DNA from: Roseiarcus sp963833955
GTDB taxonomy: Bacteria > Pseudomonadota > Alphaproteobacteria > Rhizobiales > Beijerinckiaceae
NCBI GenBank assembly: GCA_963833955.1
Contig: CAWHZY010000015.1
Coordinates: 62,001 to 126,000, forward strand
DNA length: 64,000 nt
Direction: 5' to 3'
Position numbers and translations under genes: made by a program. Position 1 is the stretch's first letter. Each line of letters opens with the position of its first letter. This document shows, piece after piece, positions 51,749-60,077 of the stretch. The notes below the pieces were generated by a model. That model saw only the letters and a list, made by a program, of their open reading frames with translations, searched no databases and was not told the DNA's origin.

Positions 51749-51904
51749 TTGGCTTGCCGGGAAATCGCGCCCTGGTTGTATCAGGGCGCGGCAGGCCGCG
51801 TCTTCGGACGGCGGTCGATGGAGGGCTTGCTTTCGCAAGGCGCGCTGGACCGGGCGAAGATGAAGGAAATCATGCTGCGTTACGGGCTTCACCCGGCGCA
51901 GTAA
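51749..51904 (+). pseudogene. 3' fragment of an unidentified gene
   Basis: From the IS66 border the plus strand reads REIAPWLYQGAAGRVFGRRS and MEGLLSQGALDRAKMKEIML, then RYGLHPAQ and a stop at 51904. It has the feel of a real protein end (amphipathic helices, natural codon use), but I cannot name the family. It ends 6 bases before the trpB stop on the other strand. Presumably the 5' part was removed when the IS66 region arrived. Confidence 0.45.
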
Positions 51905-51910
51905 GAGATT

Positions 51911-53131
51911 TCACATGCCCCCAAGATGCTCGGCGACGGAGTAGATGTCCTTGTCGCCGCGGCCCGAGAGATTGAGCACCATCAGGTGGTCTTTCCGGCG
52001 TTTGGGGGCAAGCTCGATGATCTTGGCCAAGGCGTGCGCGGGCTCCAGCGCCGGAATGATGCCTTCGAGCTTCGAGCAGAGCTGAAAAGCGTCAAGCGCT
52101 TCCTTGTCGGTCGCCGCGAGATAGGTCACTCGGCCGACGTCGTTGAGCCAGGAGTGCTCGGGCCCGACGCCGGGATAGTCGAGCCCAGCGGAGATCGAAT
52201 GGCCTTCGACGATCTGACCGTCATCGGTCTGCAGAAGATAGGTGCGATTGCCGTGCAGCACGCCGGGCCGTCCGCCATTGATCGAGGCTGCGTGTCCGTT
52301 GGGAACATGGAGCCCATGGCCAGCCGCTTCGACCCCGAAAATCTCGATCTGCGGCTCGTCGAGGAACGGGTGGAAAAGGCCGATCGCGTTCGAGCCGCCG
52401 CCGATGCAGGCGACCAGGCTGTCCGGCAGACGGCCTTCGAGCTCCAGCATCTGCGTCCGCGTCTCCTCGCCGATCACGCACTGGAAGTCGCGCACCATGG
52501 CCGGGTAGGGATGGGGGCCCGCGACCGTGCCGATGCAATAATAGGTGTCGTGGACGTTGGTCACCCAATCGCGCAAAGCCTCGTTCATGGCGTCCTTGAG
52601 GGTCTTTGCGCCCTGCTCGACGGCCCTGACTTCCGCGCCCAGCATCTTCATGCGGAAGACGTTCGGTTTCTGCCGCTCGACATCGAGCGCGCCCATGAAG
52701 ACGATGCATTCGAGCCCGAAGCGCGCGCAGGCGGTTGCTGTCGCGACGCCATGCTGGCCGGCGCCGGTTTCGGCGATGATGCGCTTCTTCCCCATGCGGC
52801 GCGCGAGCAGGATCTGGCCGATCACGTTATTGATCTTATGGGCGCCGGTGTGGTTCAGCTCCTCGCGCTTGAAATAGATCTTGGCGCCGCCGAGCTGTTC
52901 GGTCAGCCGTTCGGCGAAATAGAGCGGGCTCGGGCGCCCGACATAGTGCTTGAGCAGGTGGTTGAGCTCGGCCTTGAAAGCGGGATCGGCCTTTGCCTCC
53001 TCATAGGCTTTTTCGAGCGAGAGGATGAGCGGCATCAGCGTTTCGGGGACGAAGCGCCCGCCGTAAATGCCAAAGCGTCCGCGCTCGTTCGGGCCCTCGC
53101 GATAGGAATTGGGCTTCTCGAGCTTGCTCAT
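51911..53131 (-). CDS. trpB: Tryptophan synthase beta chain
   Basis: A 406-residue TrpB. PLP Lys in NHTGAHKINNVIGQ, the substrate loop AETGAGQHGVATATACARFG, phosphate-binding CIGGGSNAIGLFHPF and the C-terminal NLSGRGDKDIYSV are visible. It condenses indole and L-serine to L-tryptophan in complex with TrpA. It follows trpF with no gap. In most Hyphomicrobiales trpA comes next, but here the sequence beyond the stop is a foreign gene fragment and IS66 remnant, so trpA must lie elsewhere. Confidence 0.97.
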   Translation of the reverse strand: MSKLEKPNSYREGPNERGRFGIYGGRFVPETLMPLILSLEKAYEEAKADPAFKAELNHLLKHYVGRPSPLYFAERLTEQLGGAKIYFKREELNHTGAHKINNVIGQILLARRMGKKRIIAETGAGQHGVATATACARFGLECIVFMGALDVERQKPNVFRMKMLGAEVRAVEQGAKTLKDAMNEALRDWVTNVHDTYYCIGTVAGPHPYPAMVRDFQCVIGEETRTQMLELEGRLPDSLVACIGGGSNAIGLFHPFLDEPQIEIFGVEAAGHGLHVPNGHAASINGGRPGVLHGNRTYLLQTDDGQIVEGHSISAGLDYPGVGPEHSWLNDVGRVTYLAATDKEALDAFQLCSKLEGIIPALEPAHALAKIIELAPKRRKDHLMVLNLSGRGDKDIYSVAEHLGGM

Positions 53132-53800
53132 TTACTCAACTCCGACGGCGTCGCGCGCGAAAGCCCGCCTTGCCGCCGCGACAAACGCCCTGATCTTGCT
53201 CACGTCCTTGACGCCGGGCGCGCTCTCAACGCCGGAGGAGACGTCCACGCCACGGGCGCCGCTCAGCGCGATGGCCCGCTCGACGGTGTCGGGGTCCAGG
53301 CCCCCGGACAAAAGCCAGGGAACGGAGGGACGAAACTCCCGCGTCAGGCTCCAGTCGAACGGGCGGCCATTGCCGCCCGGCAGCACCGCATCCTTCGGCG
53401 GCTTGGCGTCGATCAGCAGAGTGTCGGCAACGCCCTCGTAGGCCTCCGCGGCGGCGAGGTCGGCGCGCGTCGCGACGCCGATCGCCTTCATCGTCGGACG
53501 GGCGAAACGCTCGCCGATCTCTCTCACGCGCGCCGGAGTTTCCTGCCCATGCAATTGCATGAGGTCGGGTGACAAGGCGTCCACGATGCGCTTCAGCGTG
53601 TCGTCGTCAGCGTCGACGCTCAGCGCGACGATTGTCGCTCGTCCCCGGGCTTGACGCCCGAGAGCGCGCGCGGTCGCCCAGTCGATGTGGCGCGGGCTTT
53701 TGGAGAAAAACACGAACCCGACCATGTCCGCGCCGGCCTCAAGGGCGGCGTCGAGCGTCAAGGCTGTGGAAAGGCCGCAAATTTTAACAACGGGAGTCAT
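53132..53800 (-). CDS. trpF: Phosphoribosylanthranilate isomerase
   Basis: A 222-residue TIM barrel: VKICGLSTALTLDAALEAGA (catalytic Cys), DMVGFVFFSKSPRHIDWATA, LMQLHGQETPARV (catalytic-side LHG) and WLLSGGLDPDTVERAI, with GVDVSSGVESAPGVKD at the phosphate site. It converts N-(5-phosphoribosyl)anthranilate to CdRP in tryptophan synthesis. First gene of a minus-strand pair with trpB. All key residues are present. Confidence 0.95.
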   Translation of the reverse strand: MTPVVKICGLSTALTLDAALEAGADMVGFVFFSKSPRHIDWATARALGRQARGRATIVALSVDADDDTLKRIVDALSPDLMQLHGQETPARVREIGERFARPTMKAIGVATRADLAAAEAYEGVADTLLIDAKPPKDAVLPGGNGRPFDWSLTREFRPSVPWLLSGGLDPDTVERAIALSGARGVDVSSGVESAPGVKDVSKIRAFVAAARRAFARDAVGVE

Positions 53801-53856
53801 CGGGCGCTTCTTTCGGTCAAAGCGCCCGCGCTGTCAAAGGGAAGGGACGAGACGGC

Positions 53857-54231
53857 TCAGGCGTTGGGCGGCTCGTTATGCTCCGGCTTGCCCGCGCCGA
53901 GGTTGCGTTCGAGTTCGTCGATCTCGCCCTGCGCCGCCGCCCGCATCTTGGCTTCCGCGTCTCGGTAAAGAGCGACGACCCTCCGCCCCTGGTCGGTGAG
54001 CGACGCGCCGCCCCCCTTCGCGCCGCCGTGATGCGCCGAAACCACGGGCTCGGCGAAAAGCTGGTTCAGTTCGTCGACGAGCAGCCAGGCGCGGCGGTAT
54101 GACATCTGGTGGGCGCGGCCGGCGGCCGAGATCGATCCGCTCTTCTCGATCGATTCCAGAAGCGCGACCTTGCCCGCGCCGAGGCGGCGGCCAAGCTCGA
54201 AATCAAGCCGAATCGTCAAACGAGTGGCCAT
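53857..54231 (-). CDS. ModE-like winged helix-turn-helix regulator (N-terminal domain only)
   Basis: A 124-residue protein: LTIRLDFELGRRLGAGKVAL, LLESIEKSGSISAAGRAHQM and SYRRAWLLVDELNQLFAEPV, then GGAKGGGASLTDQGRRVVAL. This is the LysR-like winged helix of ModE without the molybdate-binding MOP domains, a common short form in alphaproteobacteria. It may regulate molybdate uptake or act as a general repressor. Lies 57 bases from trpF on the same strand. Confidence 0.87.
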   Translation of the reverse strand: MATRLTIRLDFELGRRLGAGKVALLESIEKSGSISAAGRAHQMSYRRAWLLVDELNQLFAEPVVSAHHGGAKGGGASLTDQGRRVVALYRDAEAKMRAAAQGEIDELERNLGAGKPEHNEPPNA

Positions 54232-54264
54232 CGCTCCCCATGCCCGCGTTTTTCACGCAGCTTT

Positions 54265-55126
54265 CTAGCCCGCGTGGGCGTATTCCCAATAAAGTTTCCG
54301 CGCCCGGCGGAAGAACGGCCCCGGCTGCAGATCGCGCCCATCAATGCGCTTGACCGGCGTCACCTTGCCGTAGTTGCCGACGACGAAGATCTCGTCCGCG
54401 CCGTCGAAATCGGCAAAGCCGAGGGTCGCCTCCCGCGCGTCCACGCCGTCTTCTCGCAAAAGGGCCAACACCCGCTGCCGGGTGACGCCATTGAGGAAGG
54501 TCCCGTTCGCCATGGGCGTCATCACCTGCCCGTCCTTGGCCAGGAACACGTTTGCGGTCGCCAGTTCCGCGACATTGCCCAGCATATCGCACATGAGGCA
54601 ATTGTCGAAACCGCGCGCGCGAGCCTCGACCAGCGCCCGCGCGTTGTTGGGATAGAGGCAGCCCGCCTTGGCCTCGATCGGCATGGTGACGGCGAGCGGC
54701 TTGGCGTAGGGCGAGCGGGTGATCGATACGCCGGTCAGCTGAGGCAGAGGCGCCTCGTAGAGGCAGAGGCAAAAGCGGGTCGAACTCAGCGTCGGGCGAG
54801 ACCGCGGAAGTCGGCGAGTTGTGCTCGGCCCAGTACATCGGGCGGATATAGAGTTCAGCGCCGGGCTCGAATTTCTTCAACCCCTCGCGCGTGAGCTCGA
54901 GCATCGCGTCGACGGTCATCGTCGGCTTGAGGCACATGGCTTTGGCCGAGCGATTGAGCCGTGCGCAATGCTGGTCGAGATCGGGCGTCACCCCTTCGAA
55001 GCCGCGCGCCCCGTCGAACACGCTCGTGCCCAGCCAGAAGGCGTGCGTGCGAGCCCCGACGATCGGATGGTTGCCCTCGAGCCACTCGCCATCGAGGAAA
55101 GTGAAGGTTTGCGACCAGGTGGACAT
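54265..55126 (-). pseudogene. Class IV aminotransferase (branched-chain/D-amino acid type), one frameshift
   Basis: The first frame gives WSQTFTFLDGEWLEGNHPIV, FWLGTSVFDGARGFEGVTPD and KFEPGAELYIRPMYWAEHN. At about 54784 an extra T (GAGTTCGACC for GAGTCGACC) breaks the frame, which resumes with RFCLCLYEAPLPQLTGVSIT, then KAGCLYPNNARALVEARARG (PLP Lys in EAKAG) and FDNCLMCDMLGNVAELATAN, to the end. Corrected length is about 285 residues, normal for fold type IV aminotransferases. The damage is one base in an otherwise well-kept gene, so assembly error is possible. Start 55126 or 55141. Confidence 0.85.
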
Positions 55127-55230
55127 CGCTTTTCGATCCATTGGGGCGAGGAAATCGGCCGAACGTAGCTCGGCGCCAGTCTAATGGGGTTCGGGAGGCA
55201 GGAGCTAGCGCGAATTGAAGCCGTGCCTGG

Positions 55231-56574
55231 TCAGTCCAGTGGCCAGACCTGCTCGGCCCCGAGCCGCGCGGCCGCGTCGCCGACCCGAACGCCCGCGATC
55301 ACAAGGTCGGGCGCGAGTTCGGCCAGCGGGACCAGAACGAAGGCGCGGTTGAACAGTTCGGGATGGGGCAGGGTCAGCCGTTCGGCCTTAAGCGTAATGC
55401 CGTCGTAGGCGATGAGGTCGATGTCGATCACCCGCGGACCCCATCGCTCCGCCGGCTCGCGGCCGAGCTCGACCTCCAGCCTTTTGACGCAGTCGAGCAG
55501 CGCCTCCGGCTTGAGGCTCGTCCGCGCCAGGGCGCAGGCGTTGACGAACCAGTCCTGGTCGGTCTTGCCCCAGGGCGCGGTCCGGTAGAGGCGGGAGACC
55601 GCCGTCAGTTCGATGCCCTGTTCGGCCGCGATCGCGCGCAGCGCCCGGCGGAGGCTAGCGGTCTTGTCGCCGACATTGCTCCCGAGCGCGAGGATGACGC
55701 ACGCTTGTCCGTCGACCTTCGATTCCGCTGCGTGGGGAGGCGCGGCCGCGGCCTTGAGCGCCATGAAGACGGCGAGCGCGGCGCGGTTTTCGACCACGTC
55801 GTGCACGCGTAGCACTGAAGCGCCTCGCATGAGCGCGATCGTGTCGGCGGCGAGCGTGCCGGGGAGACGCCGATCGACCTCGGCGTCAATGATCCCGCCG
55901 ATGAACGACTTGCGGGACAGCCCGACCAGGATCGGCGCTCCCAACCGATGGAAGCGATCGAGATTCCAGATGCAGGCATGGTTCTGCTGCCGCGTCTTGC
56001 CGAAGCCGACGCCCGGATCGAGCAGAATTCGGCCAAAGGGCACGCCGGCGCCGGCCGCGAGGCTGAGCGAGCGCTCGAAGAACCGCTCGACGTCGTCGAG
56101 GATGTCGATCGCCGGATCCTTCTCATCCCGGTTGTGCATGATGACGACCGCCGAACCGGTTTCGGCGACAGCGTCCGCCATGCCGGGATCGCGCTGAAGT
56201 CCCCACACGTCGTTGATGACGCAGGCGCCGCGCCGCGCCGCCTCGCGCGCGACCTTGGCCTTGCTGGTGTCGATGGAGACCGGCGCATCGAGCTCAGCGC
56301 CAAGCGCGTCGAGCGCGGGAACGACCCGCCGGAGCTCCTCGTCTTCAGGAACCGGAACGTGCCCAGGTCTCGTCGATTCGCCGCCAACATCGACGATCGC
56401 CGCGCCCTCGGCGACCATCGTCTTGGCGCGCGCGACGGCTTCGGCAAGGTCGGAATGGCGCCCGCCGTCGGAGAACGAATCCGGCGTCACGTTGAGAATG
56501 CCCATAAGCTGGGGCGAGGTCTTCAGCGCGCTTAAGAACGTGTCGCGATGGCGAACGCGGCGGTCGATGCCCAT
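55231..56574 (-). CDS. Fused dihydropteroate synthase - HPPK (FolP-FolK)
   Basis: A 447-residue bifunctional protein. Residues about 20-275 are FolP: PQLMGILNVTPDSFSDGG, VDVGGESTRPGHVPVPEDE, VSIDTSKAKVA, INDVWGLQ, GVPFGRILLDPGVGFGKT, VGLSRKSFIG and VLRVHDVVENRAALAVF. Residues about 290-447 are FolK: VILALGSNVGDKTASLRRAL, LYRTAPWGKTDQDWFVNACA, GREPAERWGPRVIDIDLIAY and LTLPHPELFNRAFVLVPLAE, with the Mg-binding DIDL. A short alanine-rich linker joins them. Together they make dihydropteroate from 6-hydroxymethyl-dihydropterin and pABA. FolB, which usually sits between them, is missing. Confidence 0.93.
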   Translation of the reverse strand: MGIDRRVRHRDTFLSALKTSPQLMGILNVTPDSFSDGGRHSDLAEAVARAKTMVAEGAAIVDVGGESTRPGHVPVPEDEELRRVVPALDALGAELDAPVSIDTSKAKVAREAARRGACVINDVWGLQRDPGMADAVAETGSAVVIMHNRDEKDPAIDILDDVERFFERSLSLAAGAGVPFGRILLDPGVGFGKTRQQNHACIWNLDRFHRLGAPILVGLSRKSFIGGIIDAEVDRRLPGTLAADTIALMRGASVLRVHDVVENRAALAVFMALKAAAAPPHAAESKVDGQACVILALGSNVGDKTASLRRALRAIAAEQGIELTAVSRLYRTAPWGKTDQDWFVNACALARTSLKPEALLDCVKRLEVELGREPAERWGPRVIDIDLIAYDGITLKAERLTLPHPELFNRAFVLVPLAELAPDLVIAGVRVGDAAARLGAEQVWPLD

Positions 56575-56647
56575 GAGCGTCGGCTACCGCCTCTTCGCGA
56601 CTTCTGCAACAACCATCCGCCCAACTTCGCGCCCAGGCGACGCCCGC

Positions 56648-58030
56648 TTACGCGCCGATGGCCGCCAGGATGCGCGCCCAGGAGCGCGCCCCTTTATGGA
56701 ACGACGTCCGATCGTATTTCTCGTTGGGCGAGTGGATGCGGTCGTCGTCGAGCGCAAAGCCAACCAGCAGGCTGTCCAGGTTGAGTTCGCGCTTGAACGA
56801 GCCGACGATCGGAATCGACCCGCCGCTGCCGATCAGCGCCGCCGGCTTTTCCCATTCGACCTCCAAGGCGCGGCGAGCGATCCGCAACGCCTGGTTCTTG
56901 ACCGGCAATGAAATGGCGGGGCTGCCCTGGTGGCTGATGAATTCGGCCTTCACGTCCGGCGGCAGCCGCGACGTCACGAAGGCGCGGAAGGCTTCGGCGA
57001 TCCGCTCCGGGTTTTGCTTACTCACAAGCCGGCATGTGATTTTGGCGCTGGCCTTGGCCGGCAAGACGGTCTTCGTGCCCTCGCCGGTGTACCCCCCGAA
57101 AATCCCGTTGACCTCGCAAGTCGGCCGCGACCAGAGACTCTCGAGCGGCGAGCGGTCGCGCTCGCCCGCCGGCGTCGTCAGCCCGACGTCGCGCAGAAAC
57201 GCCACAGAGTCGAAGTTGAGTTCGTGCCACTGGTCGGCAATTTCCTGCGGAAGCTCTTCGACCCCGTCGTAGAAGCCGGGGATGGCGACGGCGCCCGTAT
57301 CGTCGTGCAACTCGCCAAGGATCTTCGACAGCACGTGGATCGGATTGACGGCCAAGCCGCCGTAAAGTCCGGAGTGCAGATCGCGATTGGCGCCGGTGAG
57401 GATGACCTCTTCGCCAACAATCCCTCGCAGGGCGACGGTAATCGCGGGCGTGGCGCGGTCCCACATGCCCGTATCGCAAACCAGCGCGACATCGGCTTTC
57501 AGCTCTTTGGCGTTCTCGGCGAGAAACGCCGGCAACGAAGGCGATCCGGTCTCCTCCTCGCCCTCGAACAGCACAGTGATATGGCAGGGAGGGGCGCCGA
57601 ATTGCCTGAAGGCGCGGCAGGCTTCGAGAAAGGTCATGAGCTGGCCTTTGTCGTCGCTGGCCCCGCGCCCCACGATTTCTTCGCCATGCGGTCCAGCCTC
57701 GAGCTTCGGCTCGAACGGCGGGGTCCGCCAAAGATTCAGCGGATCGACCGGCTGTACGTCATAGTGGCCGTAGAACAGGACGCTCGGCGCTTCGCGGCGA
57801 GCCGCCGCGATATGGCCGACGACCATCGGACGCCCGGCGGTTGGACGCTTCGATGCCTCGAATCCGAGGCCCTTGAGCTCTGTGACCAGCCAATCCGCGG
57901 CCCGCTCGCAATCCGGGAAATGCGCGGGAAGAGCGGAAATCGAGGGGATCGACAGAAAAGCGAACAGCCGGTCGAGCGCGCTCTTTTGGCCAGAGTTGAT
58001 GGCGGAGAGAACGTCGTCAATCGTGGCCAT
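56648..58030 (-). CDS. M20 family peptidase (dipeptidase)
   Basis: A 460-residue di-zinc peptidase: SVLFYGHYDVQPVDP (metal His and Asp), GRGASDDKGQLMTFLEACRA (bridging Asp), LFEGEEETGSPSLPAFL (catalytic Glu and metal Glu), ALVCDTGMW (metal Asp), DLHSGLYGGLAVNP in the dimerisation domain and GGSIPIVGSF at the C-terminus; the last metal His is in the final HSPNEKY. The start ATG 58030 follows AGAGGCAAGAG; a longer open frame extends to 58105 but is not needed. Cytoplasmic; cleaves dipeptides or acylated amino acids. Confidence 0.9.
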   Translation of the reverse strand: MATIDDVLSAINSGQKSALDRLFAFLSIPSISALPAHFPDCERAADWLVTELKGLGFEASKRPTAGRPMVVGHIAAARREAPSVLFYGHYDVQPVDPLNLWRTPPFEPKLEAGPHGEEIVGRGASDDKGQLMTFLEACRAFRQFGAPPCHITVLFEGEEETGSPSLPAFLAENAKELKADVALVCDTGMWDRATPAITVALRGIVGEEVILTGANRDLHSGLYGGLAVNPIHVLSKILGELHDDTGAVAIPGFYDGVEELPQEIADQWHELNFDSVAFLRDVGLTTPAGERDRSPLESLWSRPTCEVNGIFGGYTGEGTKTVLPAKASAKITCRLVSKQNPERIAEAFRAFVTSRLPPDVKAEFISHQGSPAISLPVKNQALRIARRALEVEWEKPAALIGSGGSIPIVGSFKRELNLDSLLVGFALDDDRIHSPNEKYDRTSFHKGARSWARILAAIGA

Positions 58031-58172
58031 CTCTTGCCTCTTGTCGCTCGTCGCGGTGATCGGATCGTTTATCCTACCACAGCGGCCGGAGTTCGTCGTC
58101 CCCACTTTCGTCTTGTCAATAATGGCGCGGCCGAAGACGATCGAGCGTTGAGAGTAGGGGACGTTACATACG

Positions 58173-58200
58173 TCAACGCCGCCGAAATCGGCGGCGTTGA
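58173..58200. terminator. Strong hairpin after pitA
   Basis: TCAACGCCGCCGA (58173-58185) and TCGGCGGCGTTGA (58188-58200) form a perfect 13-base stem with a very small loop, about 35 bases after the pitA stop. There is no T-run on the minus strand, so it may stop or pause transcription or protect the mRNA end rather than act as a classic terminator. Confidence 0.5.
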
Positions 58201-58233
58201 GAATTGAAACCGCGAGCGCTGAAGCCTAGGCGA

Positions 58234-59853
58234 TCAGAAAATCTGGCGGAAGATCAGGTACAGCACGCCGGACATGACCATGGCCGCCGGCAGCGTCAGC
58301 ACCCAAGCCAGAGCGATGCTGCGGACGGTCGACCATTGCATTCCCGAGCCGTTGGCGACCATCGTCCCGGCGACGCCGGATGACAGCACGTGGGTCGTCG
58401 ACACGGGTAAGCCGAAGCCGTCCGCCGCGCCGATCGTCGCCGCCGCGACGATCTCTGCCGCCGCGCCCTGGCCGTAGGTGAGATGGGTCTTGCCAATCTT
58501 TTCGCCGACGGTGACGACGATACGCTTCCAGCCAACCATCGTGCCGAGCCCGAGCGCGATCGCCACGCAGATCTTGACCCACAAGGGGATGAACTTGGTC
58601 GCCGAATCGAGCTGCTTCTTGAAGTCAGCGATTTGCCCCTTTTCCGCAGCCGAGAGCTCGCTTTCCTTGTCCTTCGTCAGAACGCGGAAAGCTTCTGAAG
58701 CCAGATACATATCGTTGCGAAGATTCTGCACCTTGTCGAGCGGCGTTTTGGCGACGGAGCCATATTGCTCGACCGAGTTGCTGATTTGCTTGGTCAGCAC
58801 CGCGAGCGATGGATACGTTCCCTCGGAGATCGTGTGGGAATGGATGTATTCCGTCACCGCGGGTCGAGGATCGCCGATGATGCTGTATCCCGCGCCATGG
58901 GCTTCGACGATCTTCGAAGCGGTGTGCGCCGCGGATATGAACTGAGCGGCGTGGCCTTCGGGCGGAGCGCGATTTAGCGCATAGGCTGTCGGCGCGACGC
59001 CGATCAGGATCAGCATGATGAGGCCCATGCCCTTCTGGCCGTCGTTGGAGCCGTGGAAGAACGAGACCAGCGTGCAGGTGAGGATCAGCAGTCCACGGAT
59101 CCAAGGCGATGGCGGCTTATTGGTGGTCGGGGCGGTGTAAAGCTCCGGCACGCGGATGACGGCCTTCATCGCCAGCAGCAGCAGCGCCGAGAGCGCAAAG
59201 CCGAACAGCGGCGAGAATAGCAGCGCCTCGCCGACTTTTGTGACCTGGTCCCAATCCACGCCAGCCGTGCCGTTCTGGCCGCGGATAATCGCGTTGGCGA
59301 CGCCGACGCCGACGATCGACCCGATCAGGGTGTGCGAGCTCGAAGCGGGAATGCCGAGCCACCAGGTGCCCAGGTTCCAGATGATCGCGGAAATGAGCAG
59401 CGCGAACACCATGGCGTAGCCCGCCGCGGAGCCAACCTGAAGTATGAGCTCGACCGGCAGAAGCGACACGACGCCGAAGGCGACGGCTCCGGTCGAAGCC
59501 AGCACGCCGAGGAGATTCCAGCACCCCGACCACACGACAGCGACCTGCGCCGGGAGGGCGTGGGTGTAGATCACCGTGGCGACCGCGTTGGCGGTATCGT
59601 GAAAGCCGTTGACGAATTCGAAGCCGAGCGCGATCAGCAAAGCGACGCCGAGCAGAATGAACGGCAGAATGGTCGTCGGACCACCGCCAGCGTCCGCAAT
59701 GTCGGAGCGGATCGAATAGGCCATATAGAACAGGCCGAGAGCCAGGACGGCGAGGATCCCGAGCGCAAACCGAGGGTCCATTGGCTTGTGGAGATGCGGC
59801 TTCACCGGCGCTTCGGCGCGCGGGCCGAGTCGAGCGTCGAATGCGGCGGACAT
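58234..59853 (-). CDS. Inorganic phosphate transporter, Pit family
   Basis: A 539-residue PitA-like transporter. The two PD001131 repeats are visible: FVNGFHDTANAVATVIYTHA near residue 75 and the C-terminal GADGFGLPVSTTHVLSSGVA-like block (TIGAADGFGLPVSTTHVLSS). Also LVSFFHGSNDGQKGMGLIML and IPASSSHTLIGSIVGVGVAN. A long soluble loop of about 130 residues lies between the halves, which is larger than in E. coli PitA. It takes up metal-phosphate complexes using the proton gradient. No phoU-like pit accessory gene precedes it. Confidence 0.93.
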   Translation of the reverse strand: MSAAFDARLGPRAEAPVKPHLHKPMDPRFALGILAVLALGLFYMAYSIRSDIADAGGGPTTILPFILLGVALLIALGFEFVNGFHDTANAVATVIYTHALPAQVAVVWSGCWNLLGVLASTGAVAFGVVSLLPVELILQVGSAAGYAMVFALLISAIIWNLGTWWLGIPASSSHTLIGSIVGVGVANAIIRGQNGTAGVDWDQVTKVGEALLFSPLFGFALSALLLLAMKAVIRVPELYTAPTTNKPPSPWIRGLLILTCTLVSFFHGSNDGQKGMGLIMLILIGVAPTAYALNRAPPEGHAAQFISAAHTASKIVEAHGAGYSIIGDPRPAVTEYIHSHTISEGTYPSLAVLTKQISNSVEQYGSVAKTPLDKVQNLRNDMYLASEAFRVLTKDKESELSAAEKGQIADFKKQLDSATKFIPLWVKICVAIALGLGTMVGWKRIVVTVGEKIGKTHLTYGQGAAAEIVAAATIGAADGFGLPVSTTHVLSSGVAGTMVANGSGMQWSTVRSIALAWVLTLPAAMVMSGVLYLIFRQIF

Positions 59854-60077
59854 AGGTGCTCCTTGGGCGTACGAGGCTCTTCCTATCGCGACCGCCCATG
59901 ACAGGAATGTGAAGGCCGTGCATGAGGAGCCCCATCGCTCTCACAAATCAGCACCTCCGTTCGGCTTACAGGTGTAAATACTTAGTTTCACCCAAATCAG
60001 CGGCTACTACCATGCAAGGCATTGCCAAGCCGCCGTGAATAGGCAATTCTCGGATAAAAACTAGGGCGGAACGTCAA
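59854..60077. other. Divergent intergenic region, pitA / OFA transporter
   Basis: About 220 bases between the divergent pitA and MFS genes. No gene recognised. AT-rich patches at 59970-60000 (GTAAATACTTAGTTTCACCC) and 60045-60065 are promoter candidates for the MFS gene. Confidence 0.35.

Noticed and set aside
51926..53572. 548-codon plus-strand frame over trpB and trpF
   Set aside because: Antisense to trpB/trpF, whose motifs are complete; the frame has no recognisable domain.
56930..58207. 425-codon plus-strand frame opposite the M20 peptidase
   Set aside because: Antisense to a peptidase with all metal ligands present.
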